A DNA stretch of 64,000 bases from an uncultured Rhodospirillaceae bacterium (GCA_937927415.1 CALBDS010000004.1:62001-126000); one strand, 5' to 3'; counted from the stretch's first letter, positions 34,862 to 43,940 are shown. Notes: generated by a model from the sequence alone, not told the origin. Made by a program: numbers and translations.

Positions 34862-35410
34862 TCAGCGGGCGGTTTCACGCAATTGCCGCGTGCGCCATTG
34901 CCAGGGACGCTCCACCTGCCCGGCCCACATGCCGAATTTCTTGCTCTGGGCGTAGGCTTCACTCCGCTGATAGACCGGCGTCAGGCTGCGAAAGGAAAAA
35001 GCCCAGCCGCGCGCCACCATCGCCGCCCCCAGATCGATGCCGCGCACCCGGCATTCGCCCTTTTTCTGGCCGTTGCGGTCGCGTTCGGCGATGGTGCATT
35101 CCACATCGGCCTCCCCGATCAGCGACGACAGAACCCCCTTGGCGACGGCGAAGCAGTCGTAGCGGCTGCCATACTTGTTCTTGCACATCTGCCCCTGGTC
35201 GGGGGCGTCGATGCCCATGATGCGCACCTCCTCCCCACCCACCGACAGCAGGTCGCCTTCCAGCGCCTTGGCCCGCCCGAACAGCCGTTCGTTGGGCTGG
35301 GCGGAATGGTTGGGCGTGGCCTTCTGACCACCCCCACCCGGCCTTTGCTGCGCCAGCACCGGGGCGGCGGCCATCAGCAGGGCGATCAGAACGGCACCCG
35401 CGGCCCGCAT
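34862..35410 (-). CDS. Thermonuclease-family secreted protein with altered active site
   Basis: A 182-residue SNase-like protein with a signal peptide (MRAAGAVLIALLMAAAPVLA). The core is GRAKALEGDLLSVGGEEVRI then MGIDAPDQGQMCKNKYGS. Staphylococcal nuclease Asp21, Arg35 and Asp40 have counterparts (EGD, Arg63, Asp68), but Glu43 is replaced by Asp71 and the second catalytic Arg (in YGR) by Gln115 (NGQKKGEC). Nuclease activity is therefore uncertain. A cysteine pair suggests a disulfide in the periplasm. The ATG begins one base after the stop of the SRAP gene, so translation is likely coupled. Confidence 0.82.
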   Translation of the reverse strand: MRAAGAVLIALLMAAAPVLAQQRPGGGGQKATPNHSAQPNERLFGRAKALEGDLLSVGGEEVRIMGIDAPDQGQMCKNKYGSRYDCFAVAKGVLSSLIGEADVECTIAERDRNGQKKGECRVRGIDLGAAMVARGWAFSFRSLTPVYQRSEAYAQSKKFGMWAGQVERPWQWRTRQLRETAR

Positions 35411-35411
35411 C

Positions 35412-36125
35412 TCAGAACAGACTCGGCTGCTGCGGACGCTGTGGCGCCGGCGCGGCCGGGGCCACGGGGTCGAGCAGACCGGGATCATCGTTGGCGACCA
35501 CCCCCACCCGCGGCGACACCGGCCGTATTTCCAGCGCATCGTCGGGGGCCGGGCGCAGCAGGTCCAGCACCATCGGCAGCGGTGCCGCCCCATCCAGCCA
35601 CAAAGACCAGCCGTCGGGGTCCAGCACCACCGGCATGCGGTCGTGCAGCGCCGACAGGGGGCGGTTGGCGGTGGTGGTCAGCACCGCCAGGGTGTCCAGC
35701 GTCTCGCCCTCCGGGCTGTGCCACCGCTCCCACAGACCGGCCAGGGCAAAGGGCGCGTGATCGGGACGGCGGATGACGAAGGGCTGCTTGCGCCGCCCCG
35801 CCCCCGCCGCCTGCCATTCATAGAACCCGTCCACCGGCACCAGACAGCGGCGCTGGCGCAGGGCGCTGCGGAACGACGGCTTGTCGGCGGCGGTTTCGCT
35901 GCGGGCGTTGATGAGCTTGGCCGCCCCGCTGGTATCCTTGGCCCACGACGGCACCAGCCCCCAGCGCAGCAGCGCGATTTCCCGCCCGTCGCCGCGGTCC
36001 CGCACCACCGCCACCTCCTGCGTGGGGGCGAGATTGTAGCGGGGGCGCAGGTTGGGCGCGCCGGCAAAGCCGAAGATCCGCCGCAAAACCTCCAGCGGCG
36101 TCATCTGGATCATCCGTCCGCACAT
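35412..36125 (-). CDS. yedK: SRAP/YedK-family abasic-site DNA-crosslinking protein
   Basis: A 237-residue SOS-response-associated peptidase domain. After Met removal Cys2 becomes the N-terminus that forms a thiazolidine link to abasic sites in single-stranded DNA. The other active-site residues are in place: Asn75 (LINARSE), Glu103 (VDGFYEW) and His161 (LHDRMPVV). The N-terminus MCGRMIQMTPLEVLRRIFGF and RPRYNLAPTQEVAVV are classic. It shields abasic sites at replication forks in the cytoplasm. It is directly followed by the thermonuclease-like gene. No LexA box was identified upstream. Confidence 0.94.
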   Translation of the reverse strand: MCGRMIQMTPLEVLRRIFGFAGAPNLRPRYNLAPTQEVAVVRDRGDGREIALLRWGLVPSWAKDTSGAAKLINARSETAADKPSFRSALRQRRCLVPVDGFYEWQAAGAGRRKQPFVIRRPDHAPFALAGLWERWHSPEGETLDTLAVLTTTANRPLSALHDRMPVVLDPDGWSLWLDGAAPLPMVLDLLRPAPDDALEIRPVSPRVGVVANDDPGLLDPVAPAAPAPQRPQQPSLF

Positions 36126-36286
36126 CGCATCCCCTCCCCGGCCCTGTCCGTTCCGCGCTATGTAAGCGATTGTATCCGCACGGCAAGGTCAAGGTGCAAA
36201 AGGGCCGGACGCTTGCATGCGAGCTAAATGGTTTTTTAAATATCTATGGATATTCGCACGATGCCCGTCCCCCTTTTCGCCGACCG

Positions 36287-37621
36287 ATGCCTTTCCCCCG
36301 ACACCGCGATGCCCCCTTCCCCGCCTGGGCACCGTTTGCCCTGATCGCCCTCTACGCATCCATTGCGACCGCCGCGGTGCTGATAATGTTCGCCCGCGGG
36401 ACGGGTGTCTCTTCACTGTTCCAGTTGACCAACGGATTCGGCCCCCTGGCGAAAAACCTTGTGGAAGGGGGCGGCTTCGTCGATTGCACGGGCACCTTTG
36501 TTGACGCAGCACTGCTCCAGCCCTGCCTGCAGGCGCACCGCCTGCCGCTGGCCACGTGGGTCATTGCCGGCCTGGCCACTTTTTTCGGCGACGATCCGCT
36601 GGCCGCCGGCCTGGCAAAAGCGGTGCTGTTCGTGGTGCCGTTGGCCGCGGCCCACCTCCTTGCCCTGCGCTCCGTGTGGCGGCACGGGTCCGGCGCCGTG
36701 ACGGTGGCCGTCCTGGTCATTCCTCTGGGCGTGCTGGCCATCCCCGCGGTCCTGATAAACACGGTCAACATGCAGGTGGAGGAGGGGTACGCCTATTCCC
36801 TGATCGCCTTCGCCTTCTGCTTCCTGCTTTTCTTCGATCGCCAGACCCCGCGCTCTACGCTTCTGACCGGCGCGTTCGGCCTGTCGCTGACGGCGATCTT
36901 TCTGGCCAAGAGTTCGTTCCTGCCCTTCATGCTTCTTCTGGTCCTATTCCATACCCGGCTGGAAGCGTCGGCGCGTCGGCGCGCGCTGGTCATCGTCCTG
37001 GCCCTGGCCGGGCCGGTCGGCTGGGCGATCCATTCCCATGAGGCGACCGGGCGCTGGAGCCTCGGCACATCCAGCAACGGCATGAATTTCCTGAAGGGCA
37101 ACAACGCCGGGATCATCGACCATTATCCGCCGCTGACCGGCACGCTCGACGCACACGATGCGGCATTGTTCGCCGGCCGGACCTATCCCGACGAATGGCG
37201 TTTCCATGATGACAGCCTGCGCCGCGCAATCGCCTTCATCACCGCCGAACCGGAGCTGTTCGTCACTCTTGCGTGGCGCAAATTCTCCGTCCTGTTCCTG
37301 TCGGTCGAAAAGGTCGGAAGCGCACCGTACGCCGGTTTCCTCGGGATTCTGGAACGCGGCGGGCTGGTGGTGGCCCGCTTGCTGACCATCGCCACTCTGG
37401 TGGCACTCGCCGCCGCCGTCCACCGCCGCCACCCGCGGGCGGGGTGGGCCATGCTGCTGTTTTTGGGAAGCGTGGCGGCCCTGGCCGCACCCTATATCGT
37501 CGGCTTTGCGTTCACACGGCACGCCAGCGTGATGTTTCTCCCCTGCGCCTTTGCCCTGTGCCACGCGCTGGCATCGCTGGTGCCGGGGCGGACCGGCCAC
37601 CGCCCTGAATGGGCGCTGTGA
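36287..37621 (+). CDS. Polytopic membrane protein, possible GT-C-type glycosyltransferase
   Basis: A protein of about 444 residues with ten or so hydrophobic segments. It begins near PFPRHRDAPFPAWAPFALIA. A lumenal-type loop between residues about 45 and 75 and a later soluble loop (GRWSLGTSSNGMNFLKGNNA and RTYPDEWRFHDDSLRRAI) resemble GT-C mannosyltransferases, but I do not recognise a defined family. The start is uncertain: the ATG at 36287 has no good ribosome site, and the frame extends upstream to 36170. The leader (36215-36260) is AT-rich and the gene seems slightly lower in GC than its neighbours, which may mean transfer. A GC-rich imperfect hairpin (37623-37649) follows the stop. Confidence 0.6.
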   Translation: MPFPRHRDAPFPAWAPFALIALYASIATAAVLIMFARGTGVSSLFQLTNGFGPLAKNLVEGGGFVDCTGTFVDAALLQPCLQAHRLPLATWVIAGLATFFGDDPLAAGLAKAVLFVVPLAAAHLLALRSVWRHGSGAVTVAVLVIPLGVLAIPAVLINTVNMQVEEGYAYSLIAFAFCFLLFFDRQTPRSTLLTGAFGLSLTAIFLAKSSFLPFMLLLVLFHTRLEASARRRALVIVLALAGPVGWAIHSHEATGRWSLGTSSNGMNFLKGNNAGIIDHYPPLTGTLDAHDAALFAGRTYPDEWRFHDDSLRRAIAFITAEPELFVTLAWRKFSVLFLSVEKVGSAPYAGFLGILERGGLVVARLLTIATLVALAAAVHRRHPRAGWAMLLFLGSVAALAAPYIVGFAFTRHASVMFLPCAFALCHALASLVPGRTGHRPEWAL

Positions 37622-37868
37622 AGGAAGGGCGGCCGCAAGCCCCCCTTCCCCGCTCCATGGGGCCTCGTCCGCAAAGATCGCACAGCCGCGCGGCGCCAAT
37701 TCATACTAAAAACCAGAAACACGCCCGCCGCCTGTTCGGGTATACGTACGGCTGACGCCACTTTGCCGCGGACGAACTGACCAGGATCAAGGCATAACCC
37801 CCTCGTTCCCGGGCATCTGTTATCCTATATGGACGGGTCGGAAGCGCCCCACCGGATTGTGCACCACC

Positions 37869-38624
37869 ATGACGACCGCCCTTATGCACCGCTACGCCAA
37901 CCCCGCCCGTTTCCTGCGCATCGCCACCGTGGTCCTGCCCTGGGCCGCCGTGGCCGCGGGGCTGCTGACGGCGGCCGGGCTGTACCTCAGCCTGTTCGCC
38001 TCGCCCCCCGATTACCAGCAGGGGGACACGGTGCGGATCATGTACATCCACGTGCCCGCCGCGTGGATGAGCATGTTCATCTACACCAGCATGGCCGTGG
38101 CCGCCGCGGTGGGGCTGGTGTGGAAACACCCGCTGGCCGACCTGTACGCCAAGGCCGCCGCCCCGATCGGCGCCGGCTTTACCGCCGTGTGCCTCATCAC
38201 CGGATCCCTGTGGGGTGCGCCCATGTGGGGGACGTGGTGGGTGTGGGACGCGCGGCTGACCAGCGTGCTGATCCTGTTCTTCCTTTATCTGGGGTACATG
38301 GCGCTGGTGAACGCCTTCGACGATCCCGAACGGGGGGTGAAGGCGGGCAACGTCCTGCTGCTGGTGGGCATCGTCAACGTGCCGATCATCAAATTCTCGG
38401 TGGACTGGTGGAACACGCTGCACCAGCCGGCCAGCGTGGTGCGCATGGGCGGGCCGACCATCGACGGGTCGATGCTGGTGCCGCTTCTGGTCATGGCGCT
38501 GGCGTTCAAGGCCTATTACATCGCCACCGTCCTGCTGCGCATCAAGTCCGAGATCATCCAGCGCAAGATCCAGACCCTGCGCCTGACGCAAGGGGATTCA
38601 GGGGCGGTGGAATCGGGGGCGTGA
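37869..38624 (+). CDS. ccmC: Heme exporter/handling protein CcmC
   Basis: A 251-residue six-segment membrane protein of the heme-handling family. It holds the WWD signature LWGAPMWGTWWVWDARLTSV (residues about 114-133) with external His61 (YIHVPAAWMS) and a second His in NTLHQPASVV, the heme ligands. CcmC loads heme on CcmE. The ATG at 37869 fits the family; an in-frame TTG four codons earlier is unlikely. It is the first gene of the ccm cluster; ccmA and ccmB do not precede it. The 247-base gap upstream has a hairpin after the previous gene and presumably the promoter. Confidence 0.95.
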   Translation: MTTALMHRYANPARFLRIATVVLPWAAVAAGLLTAAGLYLSLFASPPDYQQGDTVRIMYIHVPAAWMSMFIYTSMAVAAAVGLVWKHPLADLYAKAAAPIGAGFTAVCLITGSLWGAPMWGTWWVWDARLTSVLILFFLYLGYMALVNAFDDPERGVKAGNVLLLVGIVNVPIIKFSVDWWNTLHQPASVVRMGGPTIDGSMLVPLLVMALAFKAYYIATVLLRIKSEIIQRKIQTLRLTQGDSGAVESGA

Positions 38625-38630
38625 GGGTTC

Positions 38631-38667
38631 GTTCATGACAACTTTGTCATGAACTATGAGGTTCCTT
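38631..38667. repeat. Inverted repeats between ccmC and ccmD
   Basis: GTTCATGACA (38631-38640) and TGTCATGAAC (38645-38654) form a perfect 10-bp inverted repeat around ACTT, seven bases after the ccmC stop. A second smaller one, GTTCC...GGAAC, follows directly. No T run follows, so this is more likely an operator or mRNA hairpin than a terminator. Confidence 0.75.
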
Positions 38668-38727
38668 GAACGGAACAAACGGTTGCGGTTGATTGGCCGC
38701 GCGTACGGCAAAGAAAAGCGGTGAGCC

Positions 38728-38961
38728 ATGACGGATATGGCGCAATTCCTGGCGATGGGCGGTTATGCGGCGTTCGTCTGGCCCGCCTATGGCGTGGCGG
38801 CGGTGGTGCTGGTGGCGCTGGTGGCGGCCACCCTGCGCGGCCTGAGGGAACGCGAAGCGACGCTGAAGGCACTGGAAGGCATGCGCCCGGCCCGCCGCCG
38901 GTCCCGGCGCGCCGAAGCACCGGACCTGCCCCCGGCGCAAGCAAAGGTGAGCGAAGGATGA
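38728..38961 (+). CDS. ccmD: Heme exporter protein CcmD
   Basis: A 77-residue small membrane protein. MTDMAQFLAMGGYAAFVWPA YGVAAVVLVALVAAT is the single membrane segment with the conserved GGYxxFVWPAY; a basic cytosolic tail follows (LRGLREREATLKALEGMRPA). CcmD stabilises the CcmABC-CcmE complex. Its stop overlaps the ccmE start (ATGA, 38958-38961). It is separated from ccmC by 103 bases that hold the inverted repeats. Confidence 0.92.
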   Translation: MTDMAQFLAMGGYAAFVWPAYGVAAVVLVALVAATLRGLREREATLKALEGMRPARRRSRRAEAPDLPPAQAKVSEG

Positions 38962-39419
38962 CCCGCAAGAAACGGCGTCTTTACATGCTGCTGCTGGCCC
39001 TGCTGGGCCTGGGCACGGCGACCGCCCTGACGCTGACGGCGTTCCAGGACAATCTGGTCTTCTTCTTCAGCCCCAGCGACCTTCAGACCAAGGGCGAACA
39101 GGTCAAGGACCGCAGCTTCCGTCTGGGCGGGCTGGTGGAGGACGGCAGCGTGCGCAAGCTGCCCGACGGGGTGACCGTGGAATTCCGCGTCACCGACACC
39201 CAGCACACGGTGGGCGTCAGCTACCGCGGCCAGTTGCCCGACCTGTTCCGCGAGGGCCAGGGCGTGGTGGCCGAGGGCAAGCTGCGCCCCGACGGCGTGT
39301 TCGTCGCCCGCGAGGTGCTGGCCAAGCACGACGAGAACTACATGCCGCCGGAAGTCACCGACGCCCTGAAACGCGCCGGCCAGTACAAGCCCGCCGACAC
39401 CCGCGCGTCGGCCCAGTAA
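38958..39419 (+). CDS. ccmE: Heme chaperone CcmE
   Basis: A 153-residue periplasmic heme chaperone anchored by one N-terminal segment (RRLYMLLLALLGLGTATALT). The beta-barrel has FVAREVLAKHDENYMPPEV with His124, the covalent heme ligand, and Tyr128 four residues later. It carries heme from CcmC to the CcmFH ligase. The ATG follows GAAGG and overlaps ccmD. The call is certain. Confidence 0.97.
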   Translation: MTRKKRRLYMLLLALLGLGTATALTLTAFQDNLVFFFSPSDLQTKGEQVKDRSFRLGGLVEDGSVRKLPDGVTVEFRVTDTQHTVGVSYRGQLPDLFREGQGVVAEGKLRPDGVFVAREVLAKHDENYMPPEVTDALKRAGQYKPADTRASAQ

Positions 39420-39444
39420 GACCCCCCGCAGGAGCAAGGCCCCC

Positions 39445-41448
39445 GTGATCCCCGAACTCGGCCATTACGCGCTGGTGCTGGCGCTGTTCACCGCCCTGGT
39501 GCAAGCGGGCCTGCCCCTGGCGGGGGCGGCCACCCGCAACACCGCCTGGATGGCGGTGGCCCGGCCCGCGTCCTATGCCCAGCTTGCGCTGATCCTGGTG
39601 GCCTATGGCGCGCTGACCTGGGCGCATGTGGTGTCGGATTTCAGCGTGGCGAACGTGGTGGAGAACAGCCATTCGCTGAAACCCATGCTCTACAAGGTGT
39701 CGGGCGTGTGGGGCAACCACGAGGGGTCCATGGTGCTGTGGGTGGTGATGCTGGCGGCGTTCGGCGCCGCCGTCGCCGCCTTCGGCCGCAACCTGCCGCC
39801 CACGCTCAAGGCGCGGGTGCTGTCGGTGCAGGCGATGATCGCGGTGGGCTTCCTGCTGTTCATCCTCATCACCTCCAACCCCTTTTTGCGAGTGGTGCCG
39901 GCGCCCATCGACGGGCGCGACCTCAATCCGCTGCTTCAGGATCCCGGTCTGGCCTTCCACCCGCCGTTCCTCTATGCCGGGTATGTCGGCTTCTCCATGG
40001 CCTTTTCCTTCGCCGTCGCCGCCCTGATCGAAGGGCGGGTGGACCCGGCGTGGGCGCGCTGGGTGCGGCCGTGGACGCTGGCCGCGTGGTCCATGCTGAC
40101 CATCGGCATCGCCATGGGCGCCTGGTGGGCCTATTACGAGCTGGGCTGGGGCGGCTGGTGGTACTGGGATCCGGTGGAAAACGCCTCGCTCATGCCGTGG
40201 CTGGCGGGGACGGCGCTGCTGCATTCCGCCATCGTGGTGGAAAAGCGCGACGCGCTGAAGACCTGGACCATCCTGCTGGCGATCATCACCTTTTCGCTGT
40301 CGCTGATGGGCACCTTCCTGGTGCGGTCGGGCATCCTGACCTCGGTCCACGCTTTTGCCGTCGATCCCAAGCGCGGCGTGTTCATCCTGATCCTGCTGCT
40401 GCTGGCGACCGGCGGGTCGCTGCTGCTCTACAGCCTGCGGGCACCGACGCTGAAGGCCGGCGGACTGTTCGCCCCGGTCAGCCGCGAAGGGGCGCTGGTG
40501 CTGAACAACCTGTTGCTGTCCACCGCCACCGCCACCGTGTTCATCGGCACGCTCTATCCGCTGTTCATGGACATCCTGAAGCTGGGCAAGGTGTCGGTGG
40601 GGGCGCCGTTCTTCAACGCCACCTTCATCCCGCTGATGGTTCCCATGATCGCGGTGATGGTGGTGGGGCCGCTGCTGGCGTGGAAGCGCGGCGACCTGAC
40701 CTATGCCCTGAAAAAGCTGATGCTGGCCGGGGCCGTCACCGTCGCGGCGGTGCTGTGGGGGGTTGCCGCCCACGGCGGGCCGGTGCTGGCGCTGATCGGC
40801 ATCGGGGCGGCCGCCTGGGCCTTCTTCGGGGCGCTGGCGGAATTCGCCGAGCGCATCCGCCTGTTCCGCGGGCCGCTGTCGGACAGCCTGCACCGCGCCC
40901 GCCATCTGCCGCGCAGCGCCTGGGGCATGACCATCACCCACGCGGCCCTGGGCATCGCCATCGCCGGCATGGTCGGCACCTCGGCCTGGAACAGCGAGGT
41001 GATCCGCGCCATGAAGCCGGGCGACACGGCCGACATCGCCGGCTTCACCCTGACCTTCGACAGCATCCAGCAGGTGCAGGGGCCGAACTGGAAGGCGGAT
41101 CAGGCGACATTCACCGTCCGCCGGGGCGATGCGGTGGTGACGGTGCTGGAACCGCAGCGCCGCAGCTATTCCACCCGCATGATGTCCACGACCGAGGCGG
41201 CGATCCGCACCACCCTGTTCTCCGACCTCTACGTCGCCCTGGGCGACCCGGACACCAAAACCGGGATGTGGACCGTGCGCCTGTACCACCACCCGCTGGT
41301 GCCGTGGATCTGGGCCGGGGGTGTGCTGATGGCCCTGGGCGGTCTTCTGTCGCTGAGCGACCGGCGGTTCCGCGTCGGCGCCCCCACCCGCAAGACCGCC
41401 GCCCAAAAGGGCAAGGCCGTGCCCGCCCACGCCCACCCCGCCGAATGA
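39445..41448 (+). CDS. ccmF: Cytochrome c heme lyase subunit CcmF
   Basis: A 667-residue membrane protein with about 15 segments. The WWD heme-handling motif GWGGWWYWDPVENASLMPWL begins near residue 235, and GVWGNHEGSMVLWV and HPPFLYAGYVGFSM supply further conserved His. It transfers heme from CcmE to apocytochrome with CcmH and CcmI. A GTG start at 39445 is used because AGGAG lies eleven bases ahead. It follows ccmE by 25 bases. Confidence 0.96.
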   Translation: MIPELGHYALVLALFTALVQAGLPLAGAATRNTAWMAVARPASYAQLALILVAYGALTWAHVVSDFSVANVVENSHSLKPMLYKVSGVWGNHEGSMVLWVVMLAAFGAAVAAFGRNLPPTLKARVLSVQAMIAVGFLLFILITSNPFLRVVPAPIDGRDLNPLLQDPGLAFHPPFLYAGYVGFSMAFSFAVAALIEGRVDPAWARWVRPWTLAAWSMLTIGIAMGAWWAYYELGWGGWWYWDPVENASLMPWLAGTALLHSAIVVEKRDALKTWTILLAIITFSLSLMGTFLVRSGILTSVHAFAVDPKRGVFILILLLLATGGSLLLYSLRAPTLKAGGLFAPVSREGALVLNNLLLSTATATVFIGTLYPLFMDILKLGKVSVGAPFFNATFIPLMVPMIAVMVVGPLLAWKRGDLTYALKKLMLAGAVTVAAVLWGVAAHGGPVLALIGIGAAAWAFFGALAEFAERIRLFRGPLSDSLHRARHLPRSAWGMTITHAALGIAIAGMVGTSAWNSEVIRAMKPGDTADIAGFTLTFDSIQQVQGPNWKADQATFTVRRGDAVVTVLEPQRRSYSTRMMSTTEAAIRTTLFSDLYVALGDPDTKTGMWTVRLYHHPLVPWIWAGGVLMALGGLLSLSDRRFRVGAPTRKTAAQKGKAVPAHAHPAE

Positions 41449-41461
41449 GGGTCCGCATCCC

Positions 41462-41995
41462 ATGCGCCGTCTGATTTTCGTTGTGCCGCTGTTGCTGTTC
41501 GCCGGGGTGGGGGCCGCGTTCTATGTCGGGTTCGACCGCGATCCGCAGGCGATCCCCTCGGTCCTGATCGACAAGCCGGTGCCCACCTTCGCCCTGCCGC
41601 CGTTGCCGGGGCAGAGTGCCGGCCTGTCGTCGGAGGATCTGAAGGGGGACGTGCAGCTTGTGAACGTCTTTGCGTCCTGGTGCGTGCCGTGCAAGCTGGA
41701 GCACCCCATCATCACCCGTCTGGCGCGGGAACAGGGGGTGACGGTCCGCGGCATCAACTACAAGGACAAGCCCGAGGACGCGCTGAACTGGCTGGCCCGC
41801 AACGGCAACCCCTATGCCACCATCGGCGCCGACGCCGACGGGCGGGCGGCCATCGACTGGGGCGTTTACGGCGTGCCGGAAACCTTCCTGATCGACCGCC
41901 AGGGCCGCATCCGCTTCAAGCAGGCCGGGCCGCTGACGCCCGAAGTCGTCGAGAAACAGATTCTGCCGCTGGTGAAGGAGCTGCGGAAGGGATGA
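41462..41995 (+). CDS. ccmG: Thioredoxin-like apocytochrome reductase CcmG/DsbE
   Basis: A 177-residue membrane-anchored thioredoxin. One N-terminal segment (RRLIFVVPLLLFAGVGAAFY) precedes a fold with NVFASWCVPCKLEHP (Cys74, Cys77) and the cis-Pro loop YGVPETFLIDRQG. It reduces the heme-binding Cys of apocytochromes in the periplasm. It overlaps ccmH by four bases and follows ccmF by 13. Confidence 0.96.
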   Translation: MRRLIFVVPLLLFAGVGAAFYVGFDRDPQAIPSVLIDKPVPTFALPPLPGQSAGLSSEDLKGDVQLVNVFASWCVPCKLEHPIITRLAREQGVTVRGINYKDKPEDALNWLARNGNPYATIGADADGRAAIDWGVYGVPETFLIDRQGRIRFKQAGPLTPEVVEKQILPLVKELRKG

Positions 41996-42462
41996 AACGC
42001 CACCTGATCGCCGCCTGCGCGCTGCTGGCCCTGTCCATTCCCGCCGCCCGCGCCGTCGAACCGTCGGAGGTTCTGCCCGACCCGGCGCTGGAAGCCCGCG
42101 CACGGGAGATTTCCAAGGATCTGCGCTGTCTGGTCTGCCAGAACCAATCCATCGACGATTCCAACGCCGACCTTGCCCGCGACCTGCGGCGGCTGGTGCG
42201 GGAACGGCTGGTGGCCGGCGACGGCAACGATCAGGTGAAGAGTTTCCTGGTGGACCGTTACGGCGATTACGTGCTGCTGCGCCCGCCGTTCAAATCCACA
42301 ACCCTGCTGCTGTGGGGCGGGCCGTTCGCCTTGCTGGCCATGGGGGCCGCCGGGGTGGCCGTGTACCTGCGCCGCCGCCAGGGGCCGGGCGGCAGCGACA
42401 CCGCCCCGCTGACCGAGGATGAGCGCCGCCGCCTCGACGCGCTGCTGAAGGACCAAGGGTGA
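41992..42462 (+). CDS. ccmH: Cytochrome c maturation protein CcmH
   Basis: A 156-residue membrane-anchored protein. The signal segment (MKRHLIAACALLALSIPAAR) is followed by DLRCLVCQNQSIDDSNADLA with the redox pair Cys46/Cys49 and ends in one C-terminal membrane segment (STTLLLWGGPFALLAMGAAG). It receives electrons from CcmG and presents apocytochrome to CcmF. Its stop codon overlaps the ccmI start (TGATG). Confidence 0.95.
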   Translation: MKRHLIAACALLALSIPAARAVEPSEVLPDPALEARAREISKDLRCLVCQNQSIDDSNADLARDLRRLVRERLVAGDGNDQVKSFLVDRYGDYVLLRPPFKSTTLLLWGGPFALLAMGAAGVAVYLRRRQGPGGSDTAPLTEDERRRLDALLKDQG

Positions 42463-43856
42463 TGCTGTTCTGGATCGTCGCCGCGGCCATGACCGCGGCT
42501 GTGGTGATGCTGATCGTCTGGCCGCTGGCCCGCCCCGCCGCGGCATCCGGTTCCCGCGCCGCCTATGATCTGGAGGTCTACCGCGACCAGTTGAAGGAGC
42601 TGGAACGGGAACGGGAAAACGGCCTCATCAGCGTCACCCAGGCCGACGCCGCGCGGGCCGAGATCGGCCGGCGCATGCTGGCCCTGGACAGCGCCGCCGC
42701 CAAGGCCGCCGACGCCTCCCCCGCCGTCGGCGGGCGCACCCGCATCGTGGCGGTTCTGCTGGCGCTGGTGATCCCCGTGGGCGCGCTGGCGGTCTATCTG
42801 CCGCTGGGCCATCCCGACGAACCGGCCCAGCCGCTGGCATCGCGCGTCCTGCCGCGCAACGACGGCGTGCCGGCGGAGGTGCTGGCGGCGGTGGACAAGC
42901 TCAAACAATCCCTGGCCGAACAGCCGGATTCCATCGACGGCTGGATTCTGCTGGGCCGCACCTACACCCGCATGAACCGTTACGAGGAGGCGGCGGACGC
43001 CTTCCGTCAGGCGCGCCGGCTGGACCCCAAGGATCCCGACGTCGCCGCCGCCTTCGGCGATATGGCGGTCAACAGCAACAACGGCATCGTGTCGGAAGAG
43101 GCGCGCACCGCCTTTGAAGCGGCCCTGGCCGCCCGGCCCGACGATCCGCGGGCGCAGTTCTATCTGGCCCTGGCCCGGTTCCAGGCCGGCGACGTGCGCG
43201 GTGCGCTGGACCAGTGGCGCGCCCAGATGGCCCGCACCCCCGCCGATGCCCCATGGCTGCCCACGCTGAAGGCCCAGATCACCCGCGCCGCCGAAAGCCT
43301 CAACCTTGTCGTGGCCGAGGTGATGCCCCAGCCCCTGCCCCCGCGGCAGCCGCCGGCAGCGGCCCCCGACGCCAAGCCCGCGGGTCAGGCCGACGACATC
43401 CAGCGCAACGAGATGGTGCGCACCATGGTGAGCGGGCTGGCCGAAAAGATGAAGGCCAACCCCGGCGACGTGGACGGCTGGCTGCGGCTGGCCCGGTCCT
43501 ACAGCGTGCTGAAGGAACAGGACAAGGCGTTGGAGGCCGCGCGTCAGGCCGCCGCCCACGGCCCCGCCCGCGCCGACGCCCAGCTTGTGCTGGCCCAGAC
43601 CCTGATCGACGTCGCCAACCTGCCCGACGACAAGCCCTCGCCCCTGCCGGCCGAGGCGGTGACGGCGCTGAAATCGGCCCTGGCGGCGGAACCGGCCAAC
43701 CCGGACGCCCTGTGGCTTCTGGGCCTGGACGCCGCCGGTTCGGGCCGCAAGGACGAGGCCACGGCCCTGTGGGGGCGTCTGCTGACCCAGCTTGACCCCA
43801 AGGGGCAGGACCACGCCTTCGTCACCGCCCGCATCAAGGCGCTGACCGGCGGGTAA
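42462..43856 (+). CDS. ccmI: Cytochrome c biogenesis protein CcmI
   Basis: A 464-residue protein of two parts. The N-terminal half has two membrane segments (LFWIVAAAMTAAVVMLIVWP and VAVLLALVIPVGALAVYLPL) with a leucine-zipper-like loop between them. The C-terminal half is a TPR region that chaperones apocytochrome c (SIDGWILLGRTYTRMNRYEE, DVDGWLRLARSYSVLKEQDK). It holds apocytochrome for the CcmFH ligase. An in-frame GTG at 42459 is also possible. A Pro-rich linker lies near residue 295. The ccm cluster ends here. Confidence 0.93.
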   Translation: MLFWIVAAAMTAAVVMLIVWPLARPAAASGSRAAYDLEVYRDQLKELERERENGLISVTQADAARAEIGRRMLALDSAAAKAADASPAVGGRTRIVAVLLALVIPVGALAVYLPLGHPDEPAQPLASRVLPRNDGVPAEVLAAVDKLKQSLAEQPDSIDGWILLGRTYTRMNRYEEAADAFRQARRLDPKDPDVAAAFGDMAVNSNNGIVSEEARTAFEAALAARPDDPRAQFYLALARFQAGDVRGALDQWRAQMARTPADAPWLPTLKAQITRAAESLNLVVAEVMPQPLPPRQPPAAAPDAKPAGQADDIQRNEMVRTMVSGLAEKMKANPGDVDGWLRLARSYSVLKEQDKALEAARQAAAHGPARADAQLVLAQTLIDVANLPDDKPSPLPAEAVTALKSALAAEPANPDALWLLGLDAAGSGRKDEATALWGRLLTQLDPKGQDHAFVTARIKALTGG

Positions 43857-43940
43857 TCGCCGATTGCATCGCATTTTGCACAAGCCCGCGTCAAACTGAC
43901 GGCGCGGATCATGACACCCCCCTTCTCTCCGGTGGGGAGA

